Part shown: positions 31,712 through 40,788 of the stretch, one piece after another
Layout: the number at the start of each line of letters is the position of its first letter
Position numbering within the stretch: position 1 is the stretch's first letter
The notes under the pieces: generated by a model
What the model saw: the letters and a program-made list of their open reading frames with translations, nothing else
What the model was told of the DNA's origin: nothing
Database searches by the model: none
Translations under genes and position numbers: made by a program
Assembly (NCBI GenBank): GCA_020431405.1
Contig: JAGQIK010000651.1
Location: forward strand, 1-49,465
Direction of reading: 5' to 3'
Source of the DNA: Myxococcales bacterium
GTDB taxonomy: Bacteria > Myxococcota_A > Polyangia > GCA-2747355
DNA length: 49,465 nucleotides

Positions 31712-32326
31712 ATGACCATCAACCTCGACACCACCAGCGCCGACGCCGCCCGCCAGCGCGTGCTCGACACCGTCCCCTCCGACCTCGACGCCGTGCGCCA
31801 GGTACGCACGCGCCAGGGCTACCTGCGCGCGCACTACGCGCGCTCGCCCGAAGACGCGTGGGTCATCGACACGGCGAGCAGCGAGATGGCCAGCGCGCCG
31901 TCGCAGGACCCGCAACACGCGCGCATCAAGCTCGGCCGCAACGATCGTCAGGGCGTCGACATCGGCGTGCACAAGGCGGTCGGCGGGCTTTGCGACCTGC
32001 CCAACCCGGGAGAGATCCTCTGCGGCGCACTGGCGGCCTGCACCGACTCGACGATCCGCATGGCCGCCGCTGCCGTCAACGTGCCTATCGAGGAGCTCTC
32101 GGTGCACGTCGCCGCGAAGGTCGACACGCGCGGCACGCTCTTCGTCTCGCCCGACACGCCGGTGGGCTTTCAGCAGATGAGCGTGCGCATCAAGCTGCGC
32201 CTCGCCGAGGGCACCGAGCCGCGCCTGCGCGACAAGCTGCTCTCGTTGGCGCGCCACTGCTGCATCGTGATGCAGACGCTGCGCCACGGCGTGCCCGTCG
32301 ACGCGCGCCTCGAGGCGCTCGATTGA
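31712..32326 (+). CDS. OsmC-family peroxide or thiol-stress protein
   Basis: 204 residues. The OsmC/Ohr fold is marked by EILCGALAACTDSTIRMAA (first Cys region) and the later ARHCCIVMQTL (second Cys region), which are the positions of the redox cysteines in this family. OsmC-family proteins reduce organic peroxides using thiols. Both active-site residues are normal Cys codons. The N-terminal 60 residues are charged and not part of the core. The ATG at 31712 has an AAAGGA site upstream. It is convergent with the MYXO-CTERM gene (14 bases between). Peroxide is the most likely substrate; some family members act on other substrates. Confidence 0.82.
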   Translation: MTINLDTTSADAARQRVLDTVPSDLDAVRQVRTRQGYLRAHYARSPEDAWVIDTASSEMASAPSQDPQHARIKLGRNDRQGVDIGVHKAVGGLCDLPNPGEILCGALAACTDSTIRMAAAAVNVPIEELSVHVAAKVDTRGTLFVSPDTPVGFQQMSVRIKLRLAEGTEPRLRDKLLSLARHCCIVMQTLRHGVPVDARLEALD

Positions 32327-32340
32327 GCCGAGCGGCGGGT

Positions 32341-32949
32341 CTAGCGGGCGACGCGCGCTCGCGTCCGCCACGCCGCCAGCGCGAGCGCGAGCAGCAGCAG
32401 CAGCACGACGCCGAGCTGCGCGCTGCCGCGGCCGCCCACCGCGCAGCTCGAGGCCTTGCGCTTGCTCGCCGGCACGACCTTGCCCTGCGCGTCGAGGTGG
32501 TCGTCGCCGGCCTTGGTGAGCGTGACCTTGGTGCCTGCCACGCCGGTGATCGCCAGCTTGGTGTGCACCGTCACCGCCGGGTTGGATTTGTTGACGGTGG
32601 TGGTGGGGTAGACCACCTCGCTCTTAGGCAGGCTCTTGTCCTTGGCGAGCTCGGCGCAGCGCGCCTTGTCGACGCTCGCGACGGCGCCCTTGATCGCCAC
32701 CACGCGCGGCGAGAGCCAGCGGTAGGCCAGCTGTCCGATGGGCTTTCCGTCGGCGAGCACGGCGCAGTTGGGCGCCCCCGGCCCCACCGGCTCGAGCAGC
32801 ACCAGCGTGTAGCCCTTGGCGTTGCTGACCCCCGAGAACACGAGCATCGCCGTGACGCGCTTGAGGTGCTTGGGCGGCGCCACGTCGGCGCGCGCGCTGC
32901 CGGCCAGCAGCGCCACGGCAAGAACGGCTGAAAGCGGTGTTTTGCGCAT
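32341..32949 (-). CDS. Secreted protein with MYXO-CTERM tail
   Basis: 202 residues. A signal peptide (cleaved after SARA) is followed by a compact domain (about 25-160) of unknown family. Two Cys (APNCAV, KARCAEL) may pair. The C-terminus is SSCAVGGRGS, a hydrophobic helix and an Arg-rich end (WRTRARVAR), typical of MYXO-CTERM sorting tails that are processed and anchored at the outer surface. It diverges from the kinase gene at 33007, with 57 bases between. The function is unknown; the sorting signal is the firm part of the call. Confidence 0.8.
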   Translation of the reverse strand: MRKTPLSAVLAVALLAGSARADVAPPKHLKRVTAMLVFSGVSNAKGYTLVLLEPVGPGAPNCAVLADGKPIGQLAYRWLSPRVVAIKGAVASVDKARCAELAKDKSLPKSEVVYPTTTVNKSNPAVTVHTKLAITGVAGTKVTLTKAGDDHLDAQGKVVPASKRKASSCAVGGRGSAQLGVVLLLLLALALAAWRTRARVAR

Positions 32950-33006
32950 GGGCCGACGCTAGCACGCGAAAATGCTTCGCACACGCGGCGCTGGTAAAGT
33001 GAGCAC

Positions 33007-35586
33007 GTGAGCCGTGATCGCCCGCCGTCGTCCGATGCGCACGAGATAAAGAGAGTCGAGGTCGCGCCCGAGCTTTCGGATACGCAGCCCAACGTCGAGG
33101 TGCCCGGCGCCGCGCTCAAGCAGACGCCCGAGCAGCTCGAGCAGCGCCAGCGCGAGCAGGAAAAGGCGGAGCGCAAGCAGCACCTCACGCCGCCGCCGCG
33201 CCCGCGTCGCGACACCAAGCGCGGCGCGCTGTGGAGCGGGCGCCTGCGTCCCGGCGAGGAGCTCGGCCGCGGCGCCACCGGCACCGTGCTGCGCGGCACC
33301 GACGTCAAGCTGCGCCGCGACGTGGCGCTCAAGGTCACGCGCCTGCCGCGCGGCGAGCTGCCCACCCAGCTGTTCGCGCGCTTCGTCGAGGAAGCGCAGA
33401 TCACCGCGCAGCTCGAGCACCCCAACGTGGTGCCGGTGCACGACTTCGGCACCGACCCGGAGGGCCACGCCTACTTTTCGATGAAGCTGGTGCGCGGTCA
33501 GTCGCTCGAGGAGATCCTCGCGCGCCGCCGCGCCGGCGACCCGGCCACGGTCTCCGAGTTCGGCCTGCGCCGGCTGCTCGACGTGTTTCTCACCGTCTGC
33601 AACGCCATCGAGTACGCCCACGCGCACGGCGTGATCCACCGCGACCTCAAGCCAGCCAACATCATGGTCGGCGACTTCGGCGAGGTCCTGGTGATGGACT
33701 GGGGCATCGCCAAGCTGATCGGGCGCGACGAGCCGGCCGCCTCGCTCGGCATGACCGGCGAGCACCCGCTCTCGGAGAGCACGGCCAGCAAGACCGGCGG
33801 CGACATCTCCTCGGTGCGCGAAGACGCCAAGGCGCTCGCCACCCAACACGGCATGGTGCTCGGCACGCCGGCGTACATGTCGCCCGAGCAGGCCCGCGGG
33901 CTCGAGCTCGACGGCCGCAGCGACATCTACTCGCTGGGCGTGATCCTCTACGAGATCTTGTGCGGCCGCGTGCCGTTCGACAGCCCCGATCCGGTCGACG
34001 CCGTCTCGCGGCTGCTCGTCGAAGAGCCGACGGCGCCGTCAAAGATCGATCCGCGCACGCCGCCAACCCTCGAGGTGCTGGCGCTGCTGCTGCTCGAAAA
34101 GGATCGCGACAAGCGCACGCTCAGCATCCGGCAGGTGCGCTCGCACATCGAGGACTACATCGAGGGCATCGGCCGCGCCTACCGCCGCGAGAGCATCGGC
34201 ACCAACATCCTGTGGCTGGTCGGCGCGCTGGGCCTGTTCGCCTTCCTCGTCTGGTATCTCACGGGCCAGTCGGTGGCGACCGTGGTAGCGATGACGCCCT
34301 CGGCGGTCTTCAACGCCCTCGGCTGGCTGCTCTTCGTGCTCGCGCTCGGCTATCCGTTATGGGCCGTGACCACCAGCGTGGGCATGAGCGGCGCCGAGCA
34401 CGGTCTGTTCAAGCCGCCCACCGTCAGCGAGCTGTTCGTCTCGGGCTACTTATCGCATCGCACCTTCGCCACCACCGTAGCGCCGCTGTTTCAGCTGGTC
34501 TTTGTCGCCGAGACGGTGGCGGCCGCCGTGCAGCAGCCGGTGGCGCGCGCGCTCGAGCAGGTACGCGCCGAGTGGGCCAACGCGCTGATCGTCATCATCG
34601 TCTTTCTGTTCGCTTACCTTCTGACCTTCTCGCTCGAAGTGCGCTTCGCGCGCCGCATCGACCGCTACGTGCGCCTGGTGCGCCGCCGCGCGTGGGAGTC
34701 GATCTGGCCCTTCGCGCTGATCATCGTGCTGCTGGGCAGCGTCATCGCCACTGACGCGCTGACCTGGTCGCCGTCGGGCGCCGACAGCGGCGTCTGGGCC
34801 TACATCAAAGAGCGCATCCTGTGGCGCGAGCTGCACCCCTTCGAGGTGGTCAAGACGCTCGTCTTTCAAGGCACGTTCCTCGTCGGCCTGGTGATGGCGA
34901 CGCTGGTCTTGGCCTTTCCGTTCTCGGAGCTCTTGGCCTCGCTGCGGCTGACCTACCAGGCCGTCGATCAAGCCTCGGTGACCACGCGCAAGCGCTACTT
35001 CCTGCGCTCGCTGGCGGTCTTTCGCATCGCGCGCACCAACTTCCTTTACGCCGGCGCGATGATCGGAAGCCTCACGGGGCTGACGATCCTATCGGGGCAG
35101 AGCCGCGCGCCGCTGGTCGAGCAGGTCGTGTTCGTGCTCGGCCCGTCGCTGATCGGCTTCATCGGCTTCGTGATCATGGGCCGCAAGACAGCGGCCTATA
35201 TCGCCGACGCCCCCGCGCTGCAGCGCATGCTCGACGACGAGCTGGCCGTCGCGCGCCACGAGCACGCCATCGCCGATCTCGACGTCCTGCGCGCCGCGTC
35301 GCTGCGCCGCCGCATGCTGCAGCTGGTGGTGCCGCTGGTGTGCATCGCCGGCTATCTGATCTGGAGCGGCACCGGCTTTCACCAGAAGGCCTTGCGCGAG
35401 CTGATGCTGCCGGTGAGCGCCAAGGGCTGGCTGCTGATCCTGCCCTACGCCTCGCTGGTGGTGGTGCTGCTGGTTCGCCATCCCGTGCAGGTGTGGCTGC
35501 TGCGGCGGCGCGTGCGGCGCGCCGAGCTCGCCGAGCCACCACAGCCCGAGCTCACGCGCCGCGAAGACGACACCGTCGAAGTGTAG
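33007..35586 (+). CDS. Ser/Thr protein kinase with a large polytopic C-terminal domain
   Basis: 859 residues. A charged N-terminal region (about 1-80) precedes the kinase domain (about 81-375): LGRGATGTVLRG loop, VALKV lysine, HRDLKPANIM near residue 212 and MDWGIAK near 230 (DWG in place of DFG), then GTPAYMSPEQ. Residues from about 400 onward form roughly eight to ten TM helices with Arg-rich loops; they resemble no transporter that I recognise. The GTG start lies after a weak GTGAG-like site. The layout is a cytoplasmic kinase fused to a membrane sensor or channel-like part. No partner gene is in the same operon. Confidence 0.87.
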   Translation: MSRDRPPSSDAHEIKRVEVAPELSDTQPNVEVPGAALKQTPEQLEQRQREQEKAERKQHLTPPPRPRRDTKRGALWSGRLRPGEELGRGATGTVLRGTDVKLRRDVALKVTRLPRGELPTQLFARFVEEAQITAQLEHPNVVPVHDFGTDPEGHAYFSMKLVRGQSLEEILARRRAGDPATVSEFGLRRLLDVFLTVCNAIEYAHAHGVIHRDLKPANIMVGDFGEVLVMDWGIAKLIGRDEPAASLGMTGEHPLSESTASKTGGDISSVREDAKALATQHGMVLGTPAYMSPEQARGLELDGRSDIYSLGVILYEILCGRVPFDSPDPVDAVSRLLVEEPTAPSKIDPRTPPTLEVLALLLLEKDRDKRTLSIRQVRSHIEDYIEGIGRAYRRESIGTNILWLVGALGLFAFLVWYLTGQSVATVVAMTPSAVFNALGWLLFVLALGYPLWAVTTSVGMSGAEHGLFKPPTVSELFVSGYLSHRTFATTVAPLFQLVFVAETVAAAVQQPVARALEQVRAEWANALIVIIVFLFAYLLTFSLEVRFARRIDRYVRLVRRRAWESIWPFALIIVLLGSVIATDALTWSPSGADSGVWAYIKERILWRELHPFEVVKTLVFQGTFLVGLVMATLVLAFPFSELLASLRLTYQAVDQASVTTRKRYFLRSLAVFRIARTNFLYAGAMIGSLTGLTILSGQSRAPLVEQVVFVLGPSLIGFIGFVIMGRKTAAYIADAPALQRMLDDELAVARHEHAIADLDVLRAASLRRRMLQLVVPLVCIAGYLIWSGTGFHQKALRELMLPVSAKGWLLILPYASLVVVLLVRHPVQVWLLRRRVRRAELAEPPQPELTRREDDTVEV

Positions 35587-35589
35587 AGC

Positions 35590-36942
35590 CTACGTGTCTC
35601 GCGGCTTGATGCGCGGCGTGTAGCCGAGCACGCGCGTGAACAGCTGGTAGCCGATCCAGCGCATCGGCTCCGGCGGCACCCACTCCATGCGCCGGTGCAC
35701 CCACTGGTGTCCTTGCCAGCGCGCCTCGTCGCCGGCGTAGATGTCGCACAGGATCTCGCCAGCGAGGTTGGACATGGTGACGCCGTTGCCGGAAAAGCCC
35801 ACGCCGTGCAGCACCTCGCGCGCGCCGCGCATGCGGCCGATGGAGCAGGCGCGCGAGAACGTCAGCCCGAGCGGCGCGCTCCAGCGCGCCTCGATCTCGA
35901 TGCCGCGAAGCGCAGGGAAGCAGTGCGCCAGGCGCGCCTCGATCGCGTCGTAGCCCGCCGCCGTGTCCGGGCCGTCGTCGCGCGTGCCGCCGGCAAACGC
36001 GTAGCGGTACGCCAGGCGCGCGCCGCCTCCGAACACCATGCGTCCGCCCGCCGTCAGGCTGGCGTAGGTCACGCGCGGGTGGTCGTCCGAGAAGCCGCCC
36101 AGCTCGTCGCTCCAGCCGATGGCGGCGCGCTCGCTCTCGCTGAGCGGTCTGGTGCTGACCACGCGCGAGCTGAGCGGGATCAGGTTGCGCCGGAAAAAGC
36201 CGAGCGCGCGCGTGTATCCGTTAGTCGCCAACACGAGCGTGGTCGCGCTGACGACGCCATGCTCGCAGTGCACGCGGTGACGCGGTGTGCCTTGCTCGAC
36301 GCGCAGCACCGGCGTCATCTCGTGCAGTACGACGCCGCGCCGCAGGAGCTCGGCGGCGACGCCGCGCAGGTACGCCACGCCGTTGAGCGAGCCGCCGTTG
36401 GGGTCGGCGAGCGCACCCTTGGCGCCGGCGACGTGGACAAGCGCGCTCAGCTCACGCGCGTCGAGCAGCCGCACGGGTACGCCCACCGCGTTGAGCTCGG
36501 CGGCGTGTTCGGCGTTTTCGCGCATGTTCTCGTCGGTGGTCGAGACGCGCATCACTGTCGCGCGCTTGAAGCTGCCGGGCGCGAAGGCCTTGGCGCGCTG
36601 CTCGATGCGCTCGATCGCGCCCGTCGTAGCGGCGTAGTGCAGCGCGCTTTGCTGCGGGCTCTGCTCGGGGTGCGGCATCAGGTTGAGCACGATGCCGCCG
36701 TTGCGGCCGCTGGCGCCGTTGCCCACGCGACGCGCCTCGAGCAGCACCACGCGGCGCTCTGGGAAGCGCTCCGACAGCGCCAACGCCAGCGAGACGCCGG
36801 TGTAGCCGCCGCCGATGATCGCGACGTCGGCCTCGCAGTCGCCCTCGAGCGGCGTCGGCGAGAAGCTTGGCAGCGGCGCCTCGGTCGCCCAGGCCGAGTT
36901 GTTGTCGTCGAGGCCCTCTTCGATGCGGCGTTTGGAGCTCAT
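35590..36942 (-). CDS. FAD-dependent amine oxidase (DAO/PuuB-like)
   Basis: 450 residues. The dinucleotide-binding motif VAIIGGGYTGVSLALAL (near residue 40) and GASGRNGG (near residue 78) mark the DAO family; the C-terminal GVGFSGNGVTMSNLAGEI closes the FAD site. It is similar in layout to gamma-glutamylputrescine oxidase and glycine or sarcosine oxidases, which give an aldehyde, ammonia and hydrogen peroxide. It is last in a minus-strand operon after a GABA-type transaminase and a deacetylase; its ATG overlaps the deacetylase TGA. A polyamine-type amine is the most likely substrate, by context. No reductive partner is needed for an oxidase. Confidence 0.83.
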   Translation of the reverse strand: MSSKRRIEEGLDDNNSAWATEAPLPSFSPTPLEGDCEADVAIIGGGYTGVSLALALSERFPERRVVLLEARRVGNGASGRNGGIVLNLMPHPEQSPQQSALHYAATTGAIERIEQRAKAFAPGSFKRATVMRVSTTDENMRENAEHAAELNAVGVPVRLLDARELSALVHVAGAKGALADPNGGSLNGVAYLRGVAAELLRRGVVLHEMTPVLRVEQGTPRHRVHCEHGVVSATTLVLATNGYTRALGFFRRNLIPLSSRVVSTRPLSESERAAIGWSDELGGFSDDHPRVTYASLTAGGRMVFGGGARLAYRYAFAGGTRDDGPDTAAGYDAIEARLAHCFPALRGIEIEARWSAPLGLTFSRACSIGRMRGAREVLHGVGFSGNGVTMSNLAGEILCDIYAGDEARWQGHQWVHRRMEWVPPEPMRWIGYQLFTRVLGYTPRIKPRDT

Positions 36943-37874
36943 CGAAAGACCTCGCAGGCGGTGACCGCCGTATTGACGTGCACGGCGACCACCTGCGAGA
37001 TGTCCTCGCTGTAGCCGCCGCCGAGCGCCCACGCGCAGCGCGCACCGGCTGCGCGTGCGGCCTCGAAGACGAGCGCGTCGCGCGCGCGCAGATCGTCGAC
37101 GCCGAGGTCGAGCGGAGAGTAGGGGTCATCGCGCAGCGGATCGGCGCCGTCGTGATAGAGCACCAGCTCCGGGCGCGCGCGCTCGAAGGCCTCGGCCAGC
37201 GCGCGCTCGACCACGGCCAGGTAGGTCTCTGCGCCGCTGCCGTTGGCCACCGCGAACGACGCGCAGTTGTGCGTGTCCTCGGCGCGCGTGCTGTCGATGT
37301 CGGGCGTCGAGCGGTTGTGCTGATACCAGCAGCCATAGACCGAGACGGCGAAGATCTCGTCGAGCTCCGAGAGCAGCGCCGCGGTGCCGTTGCCGTAGTG
37401 CAGATCGAGATCGACGATCAGCGCGCGTCCCAGCGCCCCGCGCGCCTGTGCGCGTGCCAGCGCGATCACCAGGCCATTGAACGTGCAGAAGCCCTCGCCG
37501 TGATCGCGGTGCGCGTGATGAAAGCCGCTCGCCAAACAGCCCGCCACGTCGCCTTCGAGCGCGGCGTCGACGGCGGCGATGCAGGCGCCGTTGGTGAAGC
37601 GCACCGCCTCGGCCAGCCCCGGCGACCACGGAAACTTCTGCGACTCGGCCAGCTCGCGCGGCTCGCCGCTCTGCACGGCGCGCAGGTAGCGCTCGTCGTG
37701 TACGCGCAGGATGTCTTCGTCGCTGGCGGGGCCAGGCTCGCGCAGCTCGACGGGCAGCCCGTCATCGGCTGCGCGCTGCGCCAGCGCCTGCGCGACGAGG
37801 CGATACTTATCGATGGGCATGATGTGGTCGCCGATGTCGGCGAAAAAGCGCGGCGAGTAGAAGAGTGGGATCAT
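36939..37874 (-). CDS. Histone-deacetylase-fold amidohydrolase (acetylpolyamine amidohydrolase-like)
   Basis: 311 residues. The zinc site motifs of the arginase/deacetylase fold are clear: FHHAHRDHGEGFCTFN (His pair near 119-120), VDLDLHYGNG (D157, H159), and YHDGADPLRDD for the third ligand. The family removes acetyl groups from acetylated lysines, acetoin-related compounds or acetylpolyamines. In an operon with an amine oxidase and a GABA-type transaminase, acetylpolyamine is the best guess. Both ends overlap neighbours by 4 bases (ATGA), so the three genes are translationally coupled. It is cytoplasmic, without a signal. Confidence 0.85.
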   Translation of the reverse strand: MIPLFYSPRFFADIGDHIMPIDKYRLVAQALAQRAADDGLPVELREPGPASDEDILRVHDERYLRAVQSGEPRELAESQKFPWSPGLAEAVRFTNGACIAAVDAALEGDVAGCLASGFHHAHRDHGEGFCTFNGLVIALARAQARGALGRALIVDLDLHYGNGTAALLSELDEIFAVSVYGCWYQHNRSTPDIDSTRAEDTHNCASFAVANGSGAETYLAVVERALAEAFERARPELVLYHDGADPLRDDPYSPLDLGVDDLRARDALVFEAARAAGARCAWALGGGYSEDISQVVAVHVNTAVTACEVFR

Positions 37875-39256
37875 ACGAGCTCGTCGAGCACTGCGCCGAA
37901 CACGGCGAGCGCCTCGTCGATCTCCTTGCGGGTGGTGATCAGGTGCGGCCGCAGGCGCACCGAGCGCGTGCCAGTGTAGCTCGCCATCACGCCCTTTTCG
38001 CGCGCCCGCACGAGGAACGTGTTGCGCAGCTCGGGCGTGGGCATGTCGAAGGCGAGCAAGAACCCGACGCCGCGCGGCTGGCTCACCAGCGTCGGGTGGC
38101 GCGCCGCGAGCTCGCGCAGCTGCTCGACGAAATACTCGCCTTGGGTGCGCACGGCGGTGAGCAAGCGCTCCTCCTCGATCGCCTCTAGGGTGGCGAGGGC
38201 GATCGCGGCGCGCGCGCGGTCGCCGTTGCGCGTCTGGTACATGCGGCCGAACTGCGAGATGTCGTAGCGCTCGCCGGCAAAGAAGCCGCCGAGCTGCATC
38301 TTCTTGCCGAAGACGACCATATCCGGCGGCTCGTCGAGCGCCAGCTGCTCGTGCGCCCACAGCGAGCCCGTCACGCCGACGCCGGTCTGGACCTCGTCGA
38401 GGATCAGCGCCGCGCCCGCCGCGCGCGTCATCTTCTGCACGGTGCGAAAGAAGTCGGGCGAAGCGTAGCGGTCTCCGCCCTCGCACTGCACGACCTCCAC
38501 CAGCACCGCGGCGACGTTGCCGCTGTGCTTGGCCAGCACGGCGGCGAGCGCCTCGAGCGAGGCGGCCTCGCTGGCGGCGTTGGCCTCGAGGTTGTCCTCG
38601 AGCGGAAAGCGACTGGCGGGAAACGGCACCACCGGCCACTCGAAGCAGGGCAGGTCGGCCTTGTGGATCGGCTTGCTGTGCGTCGCCGACATCGGCCCCA
38701 GGCCGCGGCCGTGAAACGCGCCGCCGAACGAGACCACCACCGCCTTGGAGCCGGCGCGGTTCTCGAGGATCGCTTGCTGCTCGGCGGGCGCGAGCTCGAG
38801 CGGATCGCGCGGCTTGCCGGCGCCGGCACGCTTGCGCTCGCCGTGCACGATGTAGGCGGCCTTGATCGCGCTCTCCACGGCTTCGCCCCCGGCGTCGACG
38901 CAGTACATCTTGTGCATGCCGGGCGGCGCCCAGCGCTCGGCGACGCGGTCGACGAAGTCGAGCCACGAGTGCGTGGTCAGAAACGGCGTCGATGTCGGGT
39001 TGGCCAGCGCGCGCACCACTGCCTCGCTGCGCGCGGCGGCGAGCAGGCGCGGATGGTTGTAGCCGAGCGCGCCGAGGGCGAAGCTCGAGAACATGTCGAG
39101 GATCGTGTTGCCATCGAGGTCGACGAGGTAGCAGCCATGGCTGGCCTCGTCGTCGATGATCAGCGCGCGGTAGCCGGCCTGCATGTCGAAGCGTCCGCGC
39201 TCGAGCGCCTCGCGGGTGCGGGGGCCGGGGATCTGTGTGGCGAGCGAGATCGGCAT
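37871..39256 (-). CDS. Class III aminotransferase, 4-aminobutyrate transaminase-like (eukaryotic-type)
   Basis: 461 residues. The PLP lysine lies in VVFGKKMQLGGFF, preceded by the conserved LILDEVQTG. The N-terminal IPGPRTREAL and YLVDLDGNTILDMFS resemble eukaryotic-type GABA transaminase and L-lysine 6-transaminase rather than GabT. It would transfer an amino group from GABA or a similar omega-amino acid to 2-oxoglutarate. The ATG at 39256 is chosen; a TTG six codons upstream is possible. It is first of the minus-strand operon and diverges from the aldehyde dehydrogenase gene over only 41 bases, so both operons share a control region. Confidence 0.83.
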   Translation of the reverse strand: MPISLATQIPGPRTREALERGRFDMQAGYRALIIDDEASHGCYLVDLDGNTILDMFSSFALGALGYNHPRLLAAARSEAVVRALANPTSTPFLTTHSWLDFVDRVAERWAPPGMHKMYCVDAGGEAVESAIKAAYIVHGERKRAGAGKPRDPLELAPAEQQAILENRAGSKAVVVSFGGAFHGRGLGPMSATHSKPIHKADLPCFEWPVVPFPASRFPLEDNLEANAASEAASLEALAAVLAKHSGNVAAVLVEVVQCEGGDRYASPDFFRTVQKMTRAAGAALILDEVQTGVGVTGSLWAHEQLALDEPPDMVVFGKKMQLGGFFAGERYDISQFGRMYQTRNGDRARAAIALATLEAIEEERLLTAVRTQGEYFVEQLRELAARHPTLVSQPRGVGFLLAFDMPTPELRNTFLVRAREKGVMASYTGTRSVRLRPHLITTRKEIDEALAVFGAVLDELV

Positions 39257-39297
39257 CGTGCCAGTATCGAACAACCCCGAGGCGAGGAGAAGTGGCC
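39257..39297. promoter_or_regulatory. Short divergent control region of the two catabolic operons
   Basis: Only 41 bases separate the two start codons. The + strand side carries a GAGGAGAAG ribosome site. Promoters and any operator must overlap this space or the first codons. No palindrome longer than a few bases is seen. Confidence 0.4.
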
Positions 39298-40761
39298 ATG
39301 GCCGACGATTCGACCGCGAGTCTGGGTGTCTGCAAGCTGTGGGTCGATGGCGCCGCCTGCGACGCGGCGGACGGCGAGACCTTCGACACCATGCGACCCG
39401 ACACGGGCGAGGTGCTGACGGCGCTGCCGCGCGCGCGCGCGGCCGATGTCGACCGCGCCGTACGCTCGGCGCGTCTTGCCTTTGACGAGGGCGAGTGGCC
39501 GCGCCTGCCGGCTAGCCAGCGCGAGCGTATCTTGTGGCGCGTCGGCGATCTGATCGAGGCCAACGTCGAGAAGCTGGCGCGCATCGAGTCCATCGACGCG
39601 GGAAAACCGATCAAGAACACGGCGCGCGCGGACATCCCGCTCTCGGCCGATACCTTCCGCTACTTCGCCGGCTGGGCGACCAAGCTGCAAGGCGACACGA
39701 TCCCGGTGCGCACGCCGCACCTCAACTACACGCTGCGCGAGCCGGTGGGCGTGGTGGCGGCGATTACGCCGTGGAACTTCCCGTTGCTGCTCGCGGCGCG
39801 CAAGGTCGCAGCGGCGCTGGCGGCGGGCAACACGGTGGTGCTCAAGCCGGCCGAGCAGGCGAGCCTGACGTCGCTCGAGCTGGGGCGGCTGGTCAGCGAA
39901 GCTGGCGCGCCTCCCGGCACGCTCAACGTGCTGTGCGGCCTCGGCCCCGAGGCGGGCGCCGCGCTGGTCGAGCACCCCGGCGTCGACAAGATCGCCTTCA
40001 CCGGCGGCAGCGATACGGGGCGCCGCATCGCTGCTGCCTCGGCGCCGAGCCTCAAGAAGCTCGCGCTCGAGCTGGGCGGCAAGTGCGCCAACGTGGTCTT
40101 TGCCGACGCCGACCTCGACGCGGCCATCGGCGGCGCCGTGCGCGCTGCCTACTACAACAGCGGCCAGGTCTGCACGGCGGGCTGCCGCCTGCTCGTCCAG
40201 CAGGACGTGCACCAGCGCGTGGTCGAAGGTGTCGCCGCCGGCGCGGCGAAGCTGGTGGTGGGCGATCCGCTCGAGCGCGCGACGGAGCTGGGGCCGCTGA
40301 TCTCTGCCGAGCAACAGCGTCGCGTCGAAGGCTACATCGAGCGCGGCGCGGCAGAAGGCGCGCGCCGCGTCACCGGCAGCGCCGGCGCAGCAGGCGGCGG
40401 CGGCTACTTCGTGCAGCCGACGGTCTTCGACAAAGTCACGCCCGAGATGACCATCGCGCGCGAAGAGATCTTCGGCCCCGTGCTGGCCGTGATCCCCTTC
40501 CGCGACGTCGAGGAGGCGGCGCGCATCGCCGACGCCACCGACTACGGTCTCGCCGCCGGCATCTGGACGCGCGACATCGGCCGCGCGCACGCGCTCGCCG
40601 CGCGCCTTCGCTGCGGCACCGTGTGGGTCAACAGCTACAACCTGTTCGACAGCCCGTCGCCCTACGGCGGCATGAAGCAGTCCGGCTTCGGCCGCGAAAA
40701 CGGCGCCGAGGTGATGCACGAGATGACGCAGGTGAAGTCCGTCTGGGTGGCGCTGTCTTGA
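39298..40761 (+). CDS. Aldehyde dehydrogenase (gamma-aminobutyraldehyde type)
   Basis: 487 residues, NAD(P)-dependent ALDH family. Hallmarks are TPWNFPLL, FTGGSDTG, LELGGKCANVV (catalytic Glu), GQVCTAGCR (catalytic Cys) and EEIFGPV. Sequence features match the PuuC/betaine-aldehyde group. In this operon it would oxidise the aminoaldehyde from amine oxidase or transaminase action to the acid, for example GABA. The ATG at 39298 has GAGGAG upstream. A symporter gene follows after 27 bases and a GabT gene after that, so it is first in the + strand catabolic operon. The exact aldehyde is inferred by context. Confidence 0.88.
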   Translation: MADDSTASLGVCKLWVDGAACDAADGETFDTMRPDTGEVLTALPRARAADVDRAVRSARLAFDEGEWPRLPASQRERILWRVGDLIEANVEKLARIESIDAGKPIKNTARADIPLSADTFRYFAGWATKLQGDTIPVRTPHLNYTLREPVGVVAAITPWNFPLLLAARKVAAALAAGNTVVLKPAEQASLTSLELGRLVSEAGAPPGTLNVLCGLGPEAGAALVEHPGVDKIAFTGGSDTGRRIAAASAPSLKKLALELGGKCANVVFADADLDAAIGGAVRAAYYNSGQVCTAGCRLLVQQDVHQRVVEGVAAGAAKLVVGDPLERATELGPLISAEQQRRVEGYIERGAAEGARRVTGSAGAAGGGGYFVQPTVFDKVTPEMTIAREEIFGPVLAVIPFRDVEEAARIADATDYGLAAGIWTRDIGRAHALAARLRCGTVWVNSYNLFDSPSPYGGMKQSGFGRENGAEVMHEMTQVKSVWVALS

Positions 40762-40788
40762 GGGCCCCGTCTTGAAGGATCGCTGAGC

